64,000 nt of DNA from Conchocele bisecta. Lineage: Eukaryota; Mollusca; Bivalvia; Lucinida; Thyasiridae. The notes under the pieces are model-generated. The model was not told the origin of the DNA and did not search any database. It saw only the letters and a program-made list of their open reading frames with translations. Every line of letters begins with the position of its first letter. Position 1 is the stretch's first letter. Below, piece by piece: positions 11,427 through 23,313 of this stretch. The stretch is from the NCBI GenBank assembly GCA_029237695.1, contig CM055275.1, positions 3,784,160 through 3,848,159 of the forward strand, given 5' to 3'. The position numbers were made by a program, and so were the translations under genes.

Positions 11427-11824
11427 GGCCCGTACGCAGAGGGGGTGCGACGGGTGCGTACATGTACACACACCCATTAACCCGTTCAACACCACAGGCC
11501 TGTATAGTGGTATTGGCAAACAGTGTAGATCCAGATGAGCCGGCTCGTAACGAGCCGTCTCATCAGGATCTGCACTTTTTGCAAGTAATTTTCATAATTT
11601 TGAGAACAAAAACACCTCATGTTCACAAATGGACTGGTCTGAAAATCATTTTGTGATGATTGGAATGGGTTGCAAAATTAACATATCAAAATCCATTCCA
11701 GTTATTTATGGGTGAAATGGTTAATCTGCCGAGGTCTGTCCGTGAATGTGCAAAGAAAAACAATGTTTAGCCCTTCGCGCCGTCGATAACGCACCCCCCC
11801 TAAATTAATTCCTGCGTACGGGCC
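11427..11824. mobile_element. Element with 13-bp perfect terminal repeats
   Basis: GGCCCGTACGCAG at the left and CTGCGTACGGGCC at the right are exact inverses, followed inward by GGGGGTGCG and CGCACCCCCC. Removing the nested family I copy leaves a short non-coding MITE. Confidence 0.65.
11477..11724. mobile_element. Family I MITE, copy 2
   Basis: TTAACCCGTTCAAC to GGGTGAAATGGTTAA, with core hairpin GATGAGCCGGCTCGTAACGA/GCCGTCTCATCAGGATC. TTAA lies on both sides. Confidence 0.75.
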
Positions 11825-12242
11825 TGGAACAGTGCAGATCCTGATTAGACTGTGCGGATGCACAGGCTGATCTGGTTCTGCACTGGTATCAAATTCCACA
11901 ACCTATTTCTCCAGTCACAGCGACATGTATGCCCGTTTCCAGGTCAATTCTTTCTTATCCGCCAAGAGAAGAATTCACATAGCATAAAAGCTTGTTTTCT
12001 AATCCTGTTTCAAGCTTTATGCATTACATGTATGTATATCACTTACATGTATCATATTGAAATAAATAGTGTTTACACTATATTTTTATCTTACGTACCA
12101 CATCAACTACTAGAACACGTTGATGTGATACCACAGAAAATAACATAGTCCCGTCTGCTGATGACACCGGCCTCATAGCGCTAACATTTGTGGAGTTTGC
12201 GAGAAGATTGCAAAAATAGCTTGGGAGTCCGAAATGCATTTC

Positions 12243-15200
12243 TCTGTGGCACATGCAACGACCTTATCCTTGTATCCTTGTATAATCACATTATATAAGG
12301 AATTACTATAGGACAGACGAACTGTCATCAAGTAGCACGTGTCTAGCTGTTATCCTTGTATCCAATCACTATATAGGAATTACTAGGACTGACGAACTGT
12401 CACTTCAGTACAACACGTCGTTATCCTGTACCTTTATAATAACATAAGGGATTACTATAGACTGACGGAACTGTCACTCAGTAGGCAACACTGTTTCTAT
12501 CTGGGTACTCCCCTTGTATATCACATATCCTAAGGGATTCCTATAGAACTGACGAACTGTCACCATCAAGGGTAGCACAACTGTGGCTATCCTTGAATCT
12601 GGGTATAATTCACATATTATAGAATACTTTTATAGACTCGACGGACTGTCCACCTCAGGGTAGGCACACTGTCTTACTTACCTTGCCTTGTAATCCTTGG
12701 GTATATCAACATATAGGAGATTGACTATACTGACGGGACACACTCATAGGCACACTGTTACCTTGTATATAATTCACATTATATAAGGGGATTACTATGA
12801 CTGACGGAACTGTCACTCAGTAGGAAACACTGTATCCTTGTAATCTTTGGGTTATATCACAAAATATTAGTACTTATAGACTGGGACGACCTAAGTCATC
12901 AGTAGGCACACTGTTCTTATCTTGTATCCTTGTATAATCACAAATTATATAAGAATGTACTATAGACCTAGACGGGGACTGTCGCATAGCACACTTGTAA
13001 TCTGGTATATCAACATATTATAGAATACTATACTGACGGACTGTCACTCAGTCCGCCACACTGTTCTAATCTGTATCCTTGTAACCTCACATTATATAGG
13101 ATACTATAGGACCTGACCGGACCCGTGGGTTCACTCAAGTAGGCACACTGTTCTTACTTTGTATCCTTGTAATCATATTAAGGGATTTATATAGACTGAC
13201 GGAACTGTCACTCATAGGCACACTGTTCTTATCCATGTATCCTTGTAATAATCACATTAATATAAGGATACTAAAGACTGACGAACTGTCACTCAGTAGG
13301 CACACTGTTCTTATCCTTGTATCCTTGTATAATCACATTATATAAGGGATTACTATAGACTGACGGAACTGTCACTCAGTAGGCACACTGTGTATCCTTG
13401 TATAATCACATTATATAAGGGATTACTATAGACTGACGGAACTGTCACTCAGTAGGCACACTGTTCTTATCCTTGTATCCTTGTATAATCACATTATATA
13501 AGGGATTACTATAGACTGACGGAACTGTCACTCAGTAGGCACACTGTTCTTATCCTTGTATCCTTGTATAATCACATTATATAAGGGATTACTATAGACT
13601 GACGGAACTGTCACTCAGTAGGCACACTGTTCTTATCCTTGTATCCTTGTATAATCACATTATATAAGGGATTACTATAGACTGACGGAACTGTCACTCA
13701 GTAGGCACACTGTTCTTATCTTGTATCGCTTGTATAATCACATTAATAAGGTGATTACTATAACTGACGGAACTGTCACTCAGTATGCACACTGTTCTTA
13801 ATCCCTTGTATCCTTTATAATCACATTATATAAGGATTACTATAGACTGACGGAAACTGTCCACTCATAGCACACTGTTCTTATCCTTGTATCCTTGTAT
13901 AATCACATTATATAAGGGATTACTATAGACTGACGGAACTGTCACTCAGTAGGCACACTGTTCTTTATCCTGTGTAATCCTTGTATAATCACATTATATA
14001 AAGGGATTACTAAGACCTGTCGGAACCTTGTCACTCAAGTAGGCACACTGTTCTTAATCCTTGTAATCCCCTCTGGTATAATTCACATTAGATAAGGGTT
14101 AACTTAAAGAACTGAACGGAACTGTCACCCTCAGTAGGCACAACTGGTTCTTATCCTTGTATCCCTTGGTATAATTCACAAGTGAAATATTAAGGGATTA
14201 CCATTAGACTGACGGAACAGTCACCTTCAGTAGGCACACAGTTCTTAAATCCTTGTATCCTTGTATTAATCACCATTAATATAAGGATTACTAATTAGAA
14301 CTTGACGGAACTGTCCACCTCAGTAGGCACACAAGTTCATTATCCTTGGTATTCCTGTAATTAATCACCATTATATTAAGGATTACTATAGACTGCCGTA
14401 ACCTTGTCACCACAGTAGGCACAAACTGTTCTTATCCTTGTATCCTTGTATAATCACATTAAATAAGGAATTACCTATAAGGGACTTGACGAACTTGTCA
14501 CACAGTAGGCACCACTGTTCTTAATCCTGGATAATCCTTGTAAAAATCAACATTATATAAGGATTACTATAGACAGACGGAACTGTCACTTCAGTAGGCA
14601 CACTGTTCTATCCTTGTTTATCCTTGTATAAAATCACATTATATAAGGGGATAACTATTAGACTGAACGGGAAACGTTCACTCAGTAGGCACACTGTCTT
14701 ATCCTTGTATCCTTGTATAATCACATTATATAAGGATTCTATAGGAACTGACGGACAGTCAACCTCAGTAGGCACACTGTTTCTTATCCTTGGTATCCTT
14801 GTATAATCACATTATATAAGGGATTTAACTATTAACTGACGGAACCTTGTCACATTCCAGTTAGGCACACAGTTCCTTAATCCTTGTAATCCTTGTATAA
14901 TCACTTTATATAAGGGATTACTAAAAGACTGACGGAACTGTCCCTCCAGTAGGCACACATTTCTAATCCTTGTAATCCTTGTATAATTCACATTATATAA
15001 GGGATTAAACTATAGAACTGGACGAACTGTCACTTTCAGTTACGACACTTGTCTTTATCCTATGTAACCCATGTATAATCACAATTATATAAAAGGGATT
15101 ACTATAGACTGAACGAACTGTCACTCAGTTAGCACACTGTTCTTATCCTTGTATCCTTGTAATTAAATCACATTATATAAGGGATTACTATAGACTGACG

Positions 15201-16088
15201 AACTGTCGACTCAGTAAGGCACACTGTTCTATCCTTGTATCCTGTATCAATCACATTATAAGGGATCCGGATACTATAGACTGAACGAACTGTCACTCTT
15301 AGTATTGGCACACTGTTCTATCCTTGTATCCTTGTATAATCACATATATAAGGGATTTACTATAGACTGACGAACTGTCACTCAGCTAGGCACACTGTTC
15401 TTATCCTTGTATCCTAAGGGTAAAATCACATTATTATAAGGGATATTATAGGGATTACTATAGACTGACGGAAACTGTCCACTCATAGGCACACTGTTCC
15501 TTTATTCTTATCCTTGTATCCTTGTATAATCACATATATAAGGGATTTACCTATACCTAAACCGGGAACGTCACTCATAGGCACACTTGTTTCTTATCCC
15601 TTGTATCCTTGTATAAATCACATTATAATAAGATTACTATGACTGACGAACTGTCACTCATAGGACACACTGTTCTTATCCTTTATCCTTGTATAATCAT
15701 TTATATAGGGATTACTATAGACTGACGGAACTGTCACTCAGTAGGCACACTGTTCTTATCCTTGTATCCTTGTATAATCACATTATATAAGGGATTACTA
15801 TAGACTGACGGAACTGTCACTCAGTAGGCACACTGTTCTTATCCTTGTATCCTTGTATAATCACATTATATAAGGGATTACTATAGACTGACGGAACTGT
15901 CACTCAAGGGTAGCACACTGTCACTCATCCTTGTTATCCTTGTATCAATCCACATTATATAAGGGATTACTATAAGGGATGACGGAACTGTCACTCAGTT
16001 AGTACACTGTTCTCATCCTTGTACACCTGTAAAATAATCACATATTAATACAGAAGGATTACTATAGACTGACGGAACTGTCACTCTG
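12243..16088 (+). repeat. 83-bp satellite array, ~46 copies
   Basis: The monomer contains CTTGTATCCTTGTATAATCA, CATTATATAAGGGATTACTA, GACTGACGGAACTGTCACTC and AGTAGGCACACTGTTCTTAT. Spacing is exactly 83 bases between 13435, 13518, 13601 and 13684. Copies there and at 15720-15900 are identical, but those at 12.3-13.3 and 13.7-15.7 kb are full of one-base gains and losses. The array stops against the TTAA end of the family O element, whose terminal repeat also reads CTCAGTAGGCACA...TGTTCTTTAT. Confidence 0.95.
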
Positions 16089-16225
16089 TTAAAGGTGCAT
16101 GCCCACTCAGTAGGCACACACTGTTCTTTATATTAGAGATATCATCTGAGACATTTTCTGGAAAAATAAACATTAATTCACCATTACCCCACGTATTGAT
16201 TGACATTATTATATATTTTATATCT

Positions 16226-16330
16226 GAGACGTTTGTTTGTTTGTTTATTGGTGTTTAACGGCCTATCAACAGCTATGGTCATGTAAGGCCTGGCAAACGG
16301 GTTCGATCCCGTTTTAACCTGCTGCATTGG
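16226..16330 (+). repeat. SINE-like repeat P, copy 1
   Basis: TTATTGGTGTTTAACGGCC, then a CGGGTTCGATCCCG block resembling a tRNA-type B box, then TAACCTGCTGCATTG and a run of Gs. A shorter copy with a clear target duplication is at 47245-47326. Confidence 0.5.
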
Positions 16331-16632
16331 GGGGGGGGGGGATTCCAAAATCAGAACTGAATATTTACATCGAGAAACAATATATTCAGCCCTGAAATTA
16401 GAATAACCTGACCTGGTGGCAGGTCCATACCACACCAAAGTCACTTGGCCCCTTCCCCTAAAATAGGATTACTAATAATCGTAATACTCACATAAGAGGT
16501 ATAACCAGATTCAACTGTCACATACAAAATGCCAAAGACGTATGTGAGGGCCAAACCAGGTCTCCAGGCGGAATTCCGGTAAGGATGAACCCCGATCGTT
16601 AAATTACCCATCGCTTGCACCCACCTTCCACC

Positions 16633-16690
16633 GCCGAGACGGTTCAAATGAGTGGTCACAACATATACTTTAGTTCAGAAATAAGGAAAA
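16633..16690. repeat. Family B half-hairpin
   Basis: GCCGAGACGGTTCAAATGAG through CACAACATATAC to AGAAATAAGGAAAATA is one arm of family B, immediately before the A/B/A composite. Confidence 0.7.
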
Positions 16691-16694
16691 TATA

Positions 16695-17127
16695 TAGAGA
16701 ATAGTAGGTTAGTGCCGTGAATGGGAAAAATATCTGGCAAGGCTGAAGAATTTATTTATTTCTCATCAGAAGTATATGTAGTGACCACCATTTGAACCGT
16801 CTCGCCGAGACGGTTCAAATGAGTGGTCACAACATATACATTGGTTCAGAAATAAGGAAAATAGATAGAGAATAGTAGGTTAGTGCCGTGAATGGGAAAA
16901 AATATCTGGCAATGCTTAGGAAACGGGATGGGCGAGGCTCTGCCGAGCACATCACGTTTCAGTGCCGCGCCAGATATGTTTTCCCATTAACGGAACTAAC
17001 CTACTATTCTATTTATCCCATCAACACCTACAAATGGCTGTAAAATGCAAAAATAGTATTGACTGGATATCAAAAATGTTTCACGGCACCGTGTTTCACG
17101 GCACATACGCACTGTGTTGACGGGATA
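16695..17127 (+). mobile_element. A-B-A composite, copy 1 (family A copy 3)
   Basis: The first ~60 bases of family A (TAGAGAATAG...GGCAAGGCT) are followed by a full B hairpin (TTTGAACCGTCTC/GAGACGGTTCAAA), a short AGAAATAAGGAAAATAGA link, then a complete family A ending GACGGGATA. The same order occurs at 33359 and 40009, and inverted at 18065. Confidence 0.85.
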
Positions 17128-17453
17128 AATATGTATGTATAGCGGGCACTCGTAATTCCTATAAAGAACATCTTGAGCCTACTGAGTGGGCATGTACCAT
17201 TAACAGATGGGAACAAACGTGAACAACTTTTCAAATGGACAGTTGCTACAGACAACTCTAACACAGCAACAGAAGACTGTGCTTATGAGTTATCTCCCTC
17301 GGACTATTTACTAAAGTCGTCCAGCGTTACAGACAGAAAATTCTGGCTAAATTTGAATATGTGAAATGTTGATCATGATCAAATAAATGCATACTGATAT
17401 GTATCTTCATTTCTCGTCTATTGTGGCAACTTAACGGAATTGTCGACGGTCTA

Positions 17454-17716
17454 TACAGAGATTAGTAGGTTAGTGCCGTGAATGGGAAAACATATATTGC
17501 AAGGCTTTGGAAACGGGATGGGCGAGGCTCTGCCGCGCCAGATATTTTTCCCATTCATGGCACTAACCTACTATTCTATTTATCCCGTCAACATTACAAA
17601 TAGCTTTAAAATGCAAAAAATAACCCCAGCCGCGTCTCCAAATCGTATTGACAGGATATCAAAAATGTTTCACGGCAGCATGTTTCACGGCACATACGCA
17701 CTGTGTTGACGGGTTA
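17454..17716 (+). mobile_element. Family A, copy 4 (short apex)
   Basis: TACAGAGATTAG to GACGGGTTA. The hairpin apex has lost ~30 bases relative to other copies (CGAGGCTCTGCCGCGCCAG). No clean target duplication. Confidence 0.8.
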
Positions 17717-18064
17717 ATAATGATTAGCAGGATAAGCCGAACACCCCACATACGAGAATATACTCAACTATAAATAATACTCACGAAACGGAAAATGGTG
17801 GCTGGGGTCAATATTTGCTGAAACGAAAGGAAGACATGGATGTTTTACGCAGGCCACCGTAACATACGGTTGAATTTTTTTCTGAGAATAACGGACAACT
17901 GCTTTATTAGATTTAGTTGGACACCAACTTTATCAGCTGAATTTGTTAACGTCGTTATAAATCGTTAGGCTCGTTTATCTGATCCACTTGACTATGATAG
18001 GCATGCTATTCAATTATCAGATAACTACTTGATCGACGAATACATGCCGATTGATAACTCAGTT

Positions 18065-18456
18065 TATCACGTCAACACAGTGCGTATGTGCCGTGAAACA
18101 CGGTGCCGTGAAACATTTTTGATATCCAGTCAATACAATTTTTGCATTTTACAGTCATTTGTAGGTGTTGACGGGATAAATAAAATAGTAGGTTAGTGCC
18201 GTGAATGGGAAACAATATCTGGCGCGGCACGGAAACGGGATGTGCTCGGCAGAGCCTCGCCCATCCCGTTTCCTGAGCCTTGCCAGATATTTTTTCCCAT
18301 TCACGGCACAAACCTACTATTCTCTATCTATTTTCCTTATTTCTCAACCAAAGTATATGTTGTGACCACTCATTTGAACCGTCTCGGCGAGACGGTTCAA
18401 ATGAGTGGTCACAACATATACTTCTGATGAGAAATAAAGAAATTACTGTTCTCTAT
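18065..18456 (-). mobile_element. Family A copy 5 plus family B (inverted A-B-A composite)
   Basis: TATCACGTCAACAC to ATTCTCTA (18326), then TATTTTCCTTATTTCTCA and a near-perfect B palindrome at 18335-18436, ending in ACTGTTCTCTATA, the outer end of a second A fragment. Confidence 0.8.
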
Positions 18457-18715
18457 ATTGTAGCAGTTGTCAATCCGTATTCTAAAAGGCATTTCGTTGA
18501 CAATTCACTGGTTACGAGACGCTGCCACATGTCGTCAGTGTATTGAGGCAACATAAAGTAGACAGTCTTCTATAAAAAGAACATCACGCCCTGTCTAAAC
18601 TAGTATATTACACCATTCCATAACCGACCGCATTTGTTTGGACCAGTTCACTAGGTAACAATAAGAATACTTACCTATATTTCTGAAGGCCATCCCTCTG
18701 TGAGATGGTAATATG

Positions 18716-18857
18716 GATCGTGCAAATGGTGAGCGCAGTCGTAGTACTGAAACATAAATGTCGATCGTACAAATGGTGAGCGCAGTCGTAGTCCTGAAAC
18801 ATAAATATCGATCGTACAAATGGTGAGCGCAGTCGAAGAACTGAAACATAAATAGTA
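18716..18857. repeat. 47-bp tandem repeat, 3 copies
   Basis: Unit: AAATGGTGAGCGCAGTCGTAG then CTGAAACATAAAT-TCGATCGTAC. Starts at 18724, 18771 and 18818. Flanking 18460-18715 and 18858-19430 show no gene or repeat I recognise. Confidence 0.85.
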
Positions 18858-19430
18858 TCATCTGTTACATAAGATTTACAGCTCAGTCTCCATCAATTTA
18901 GTTGTCCGATTTAGATCATGATTACTAGTACATGTAATGCTTTAAATAATATGAGAAGCATAATTATATAATTACATTTTTTATAATGTGTTACCTTTTG
19001 GTAATGGGGAGACTCTACAAACAGCAAGTTTCTACTGGCATCATATGATGATATATTAATTTTGACAATAGATTTATTGATATATTAACATCATTATTAA
19101 TAGTGGATAAGTTCAAAAAAGAAGCTGAAATAGCCACGTATTGGATACTTAGCTCAGTGTCCTCTACTCTTACAAGTTGGTACTTAAAGTTATATGATAA
19201 ACCGAATATCATACTTTCTTCTATTTGATTTGAGGATGAAACTATAATAAACAGGACTTTACTTGCTATAGACAGTTAATATGGGCCAAAGCGAATTCAC
19301 GAAACATGAGAAAGCCCGTTGATCGGACACAGTAAAAATTCCAGTACCCATTCGTACGTGGTCAATGAGACCTTTTCAACACATTATCACGTTGATTTTA
19401 GACTCATAAATAAAAGCACTCATTCCGCCA

Positions 19431-19663
19431 GGGGGCCGTTTCACTAAACTTCGTACGACTAAAATGTTCGTAATTGCAAACTTATGATGAATTTACATTA
19501 ACAATGTTTTCATGTAAACAATTATTGGATTTACAGTATTGTACTTATGTTTATTGAACAAACTATGTTCAATAAATGTAAATCCATGAATTGAAATTTC
19601 CAGACGATCCTAAATTTGCACTTACGAACATTTTAGTCGTACGAGGTTTAGTGAAACGGCCCC
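19431..19663. repeat. Family D long foldback, copy 1
   Basis: Outer ends GGGGGCCGTTTCACTAAAC and GTTTAGTGAAACGGCCCC, then CGTACGACTAAAATGTTCGT inverted on the other side, with a diverged family C sequence at the apex (TTGAACAAACTATGTTCAA). Confidence 0.75.
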
Positions 19664-20317
19664 TAGTACTACTGTCGGGTCCCTTGGACCTGTATAATGG
19701 TGGAAAGTGGTTGAGGTGGGGATGGGGTTCCGTGACCTGCGAACAATATAACTCTGACTTACCCCGTTGGCTTGTAACGAGACCTGCAATAGAAGACGAA
19801 ATAGATGTGTTAAACATAGATTTCCACACTTTGGTTAATGTTATCAAGCTTTCCGCAATAATACGATTTATTACACTCTTGCAAATTATTTGCACGTGTT
19901 TCGCTGTGATAGAAAACCCGTAATCAACTCCTTACAAATAATACACCGTGAAGAGAACACCCGTAATTGCGCGCCTGTTTTCTTGCAAACCACGAGCTAC
20001 CATGCAAACTGTTTAATTTGTATTACAGTCAAAATAAAGTTATTTGAAAATTTGGAAAGTGTCTCGACTAATCTAGAATGTTAATATGATTGAACACATT
20101 CCAAAAATGCACTCAAATATATCTGGTTCATGAAAACAGCTGCGTAATTTGGATTTCAAACTGTTTTCATGACGTCACATTTGACGTCACGCAACGTCAC
20201 GTCAAAACGTGGGAAAACATGTCATTGTATAACTATTCATGCGCACATCACAATTCATTGATTATAATCTCAAAAATAGACTAATTTGTGTGCATATGTA
20301 TCCGACGTGGAAGTGTA

Positions 20318-20498
20318 ATAAATAGGATATTCCATCGTACATGTTTGAATAGCGGAAATAATACACGCGTGTCCGTCGGCGTCCGTGCAAGCAACTCGTT
20401 CGCTACGCTCACTAGTTGCTTACGCGGAAGCCGACGCACACTCGTGTATTATTTCCCGCTATTCAAACATGTACGATGAAATATCCTCTATATGTTAA
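20318..20498. repeat. Foldback CC
   Basis: AATAAATAGGATATTCCATC to GATGAAATATCCTCTATATG. Stems GTACATGTTTGAATAGCGG and CACGCGTGTCCGTCGGCG close on ACTCGTTCGCTACGCTCACT. The ATAAATAG/CTCTAT boundary pair matches families A, K and L. Confidence 0.7.
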
Positions 20499-20599
20499 AC
20501 AATTCTGAAAACAATCAGGAACCCACACTTCCGACGTTTCGGCACAAGGCCTTTATCAAGGAATTAGTTTTCACAATATTTATGTGTATTCATTATAGG

Positions 20600-20955
20600 A
20601 ATGAATGGCCTTTTTGTGGAATTTATCGGAATATAAACTTGGAAAAGTCGCGGGAATACTGGACGAAGGCCGGAAGGCCTCGTCCAGTATTCCCGCGACT
20701 TTTCCAAGTTTATATCCCCGATAAATTCCACAAAAAGGCCATTCATTCCTTATAATTCCAGCATTTTAAATAAATTCATCAAGAAAATGCAGTGTGTTTA
20801 TTTTCCGTTTTCTTAAGAATTATTTTAACTGCGCCTGACGGTTACGGAAATCAGTTCGGCATGGAGTTTACTGGGATATAAATTTTGGACGGAGATTTGC
20901 AACGGACCAATCAAATGTTAGGGAATTGTGTAAATATTTTTTTGCTGGAATTATA
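20600..20955 (-). mobile_element. Family F element, copy 2
   Basis: Inverted relative to copy 1: hairpin 20600-20748 first, then TAATTCCAGCATTTTAAATA, the GCGCCTGACGGTTACGGAA block and CTGGAATTATAACG. Hairpin arms are near-perfect, and the apex reads CGAAGGCCGGAAGGCCTCG. Confidence 0.75.
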
Positions 20956-21210
20956 ACGTTATTAATAAAAATAAATATTATGAAATCTAAAATGGATGGC
21001 ACTTAGTGTTTAGTAGAAACTAATTCCTTGATAAAGGCTCCTGGATTTTAGAGAATTGTTCAATTAATGCTATCGCCGCAATGGTTGCTCAGTGTTAATC
21101 ATGTGACTAAGTGGGACGCTATTCTCGCCAGTGGTCGTTTTAGAAGGTGGGACAGACAGCGTGACTACGTGAACAATACACTGCATATTTGTTACGTTTT
21201 GTGCCAAACA

Positions 21211-21319
21211 GGGCCCGGTTGCTCAAAGCTTCTGTTACCTTAACAGACTGTTAAATCCTTAGCGTTGCTAAGGATTTAACAGTCTGTTAAGCTAACAGAG
21301 GTTTTGAGCAACCGGGCCC
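21211..21319. repeat. Family E hairpin, copy 2
   Basis: GGGCCCGGTTGCTCAAAGC to GAGCAACCGGGCCC, centred on TTAGCGTTGCTAA. Differs from copy 1 at the centre and at the arm tips. Confidence 0.85.
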
Positions 21320-21677
21320 AGAAGGCTACATTGAAAACATTCACCTATTTTGAATTTAACTCGTACGTTGCAAAGTGTAGTTCTGATATTCTATTTGATT
21401 CGGCTTATCTTTAAGGGTGGGAATTGGCTCGAACACCTTCCATACCCGGTAGTTCTGATATGTATTCCAGTGCACTTTATACGCGTATTCTGCCCAGTGT
21501 CTGTGCACTTTGAACTGATGCCAATGCAATGACCATCATATATGTCGGTGTCGGTGGCACTATGGCTTGCTAACAATGTGACGTAGACTGATGATGATTT
21601 GCTTGGGCATGCGCATAGGTTTGTAATAATCCGGCTGTGTCATATCTATTCATTTTTCGCGTAAAAGCTTTTCTTTT

Positions 21678-22081
21678 TATCAGCTAACCTGCCCAGTATT
21701 GACCGAATACGTACTGACTGATAACATATTGTTGTATCAGGCATTGACCTGATATCAACATCTGGGTTACAACGAAGTGAAAACTGACGTTCCATTGGTC
21801 GGTTGACGTCACGTGACGTTACCGAATGACGTCAGTGTAATGTGACGCAACGTAAACAAATCCGCGTTCTGTCCATAGAATACGACGTCATCTAATGTCA
21901 TTTTTGAGCATAAAATGTTACCTGATAAATAGAATACCAGGCTAGTGATATCAAGTTTATCAGTTTATCAGGCTCAGCTCGGAAACGGTAGGAATTCCTC
22001 GGCAACCCTCGGAATTCGTACGCGTTTCCTAGCCTTGCCTGATAAACTTGATATCAAAAGACGCTAGCCTGGTATTCTCTA
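21678..22081 (-). mobile_element. Family K foldback, copy 2
   Basis: TATCAGCTAACC ... TTACCTGATAAATAGAATACC, then a hairpin with arms CAGGCTAGTGATATCAAGTTT/AAACTTGATATC...CTAGCCTG, ending GGTATTCTCTA. The inner region carries TTGACGTCACGTGACGTTA, also found in family X. Confidence 0.7.
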
Positions 22082-22391
22082 TATACCGTGTAAGATGTTT
22101 GTGAATCTTGTCATTAACAATAACACGCGATGTCAGTCCGTTTGTTATGCATTTCTTGTCTGCGAAATACGATTACAAGCGAACTACTTTAAAATTATAG
22201 TTTTCATTCGATCAACGTCATATTCGGTATTTATTACATGAAATGGGCGCTGGCAGTGTATTAACACAGTGTAGTAAAAATAATCATAATACACTACAGT
22301 AGTTTAATAAAAAAAATTATGCAAATTCGCTCATTGCAGAAAATAGGTTTGTTGACCAGTACATCTTCAACGTGTAACTTTGTGCTTATGC

Positions 22392-22570
22392 AATAAATAG
22401 AATATAACATTTGTGTTGATGTAATATGATATTTATTAAACTCGTTGACTGATATCATAAGAAACTCGGCATAGCCTCGTTTCTTATGAAATCAGTAAAC
22501 TCGTTATAATTTATATGTATAGCTTCGCTTTAAACAATATACAAGCAGTACGTTACTGGTTAGAGAATAC
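22392..22570. repeat. Family L foldback, copy 1
   Basis: CAATAAATAGAATATAACAT on the left and TAGAGAATACTAAA on the right flank a hairpin ATTAAACTCGTTGACTGAT/ATCAGTAAACTCGTTATAAT with apex CTCGGCATAGCCTCG. That apex closely matches the family A apex CTCGGCAGAGCCTCG. Confidence 0.6.
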
Positions 22571-22737
22571 TAAATACTAAACTCGCCAACGGGGTATGCA
22601 AAAGTAGTCCGGTATAAAATAAATATCATATTAAATCATCACTCATGTAAGATGATCTATACATGATGACCATCCAGTGCAGCCACAACATAACAACGTT
22701 CACTTCACCTTCCATCCAATCAGACGTGTAGACTTAT

Positions 22738-23313
22738 ACGGCGGAGACCCGCAGGGGACATGCATTTATTTTATTAATTCGTTTCCACGAAATAGAGAAT
22801 AGTAGGTTAGTGCAGTGAATGGGAAAAAATATCTGGCAAGGCTTAGGAAACGGGATGGGCGAGGCTCTGCCGAGCACATCCCGTTTCCGAGCCGCGCCAG
22901 ATATTTTTCCCCATTCACTGCACTAACCTACTATTCTATTTATCCCGTCAACACCTACAAATGGCTGTAAAATGCAAAAATAGTATTGACTGGATATCAA
23001 AAATGTTTCACGGCACCGTGTTTCACGGCACATACGCACTGTGTTGACGGGATAAATAACAATTTGTTCCCTCAATTTAACAATTCGTTCTCTCGAATTA
23101 ACAATTCGTTCCCACCCACGAATTAACAATTTGTTCCCACGGAAACGAGTTGTTATTTCGTGTGGAACGAATTGTTAAATTGAGTGAACGAACTGATAAT
23201 TCGTGGGAACGAACTGTTATTTCGTGAGAACGAATTGCTAAATTGAGGGAACGAATTGTTATTTGTTGCGAACGAATTAATAAAAAACATAATGCTACGT
23301 CCCCTGCTCCGTA
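22738..23313. mobile_element. Family N element, copy 1, opened by family A copy 6
   Basis: Ends GCGGAGACCCGCAGGGGAC and GTCCCCTGCTCCGTAC. The interior is an inverted pair of minisatellite runs of ~21-base units such as AACGAATTGTTATTTCGTGG. Family A sits in one unit at 22793-23054. Confidence 0.75.
22793..23054 (+). mobile_element. Family A, copy 6 (covarying stem variant)
   Basis: TAGAGAATAG to GACGGGATA, flanked by AA/AA. Removing it with one AA restores the N-repeat text CACGAAATAACAA. Both hairpin arms carry the same variant pair (GTGCAGTGAATGGG / CCCATTCACTGCAC), where most copies have GCCG/CGGC. Confidence 0.9.

Larger units (their letters stand above)
11286..11925. mobile_element. Family J foldback with two levels of nested insertion
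   Basis: Ends GGCTGTAACTGGAGAAATGG and ATTTCTCCAGTCACAGC. Interior GACCAGTGTAGG...GTAGCCTGATAG...CTGATTAGACTG/CAGGCTGATCTGG is the family J body. It is interrupted at 11427-11824 by an element with 13-bp ends, which in turn holds family I. Confidence 0.7.
16089..17203. mobile_element. Family O element, interrupted (copy 1)
   Basis: Left end TTAAAGGTGCATGCCCACTC and right end GAGTGGGCATGTACCATTAA are the O termini with TTAA flanks. The left internal part (GAGACATTTTCTGG, CATTACCCCACGTATTGATT) matches 28.0-28.15 kb. The middle has been replaced by a SINE-like block, a poly-G run and the family A/B composite. Confidence 0.75.

Noticed and set aside
12243..16088. CRISPR-like array
   Set aside because: Head-to-tail identical monomers with no unique spacers, in an animal genome; a satellite.
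19591..19923. 110-codon forward frame and overlapping 108-codon reverse frame
   Set aside because: Both begin in the arm of foldback D, have no recognisable motif and overlap each other; more likely chance.
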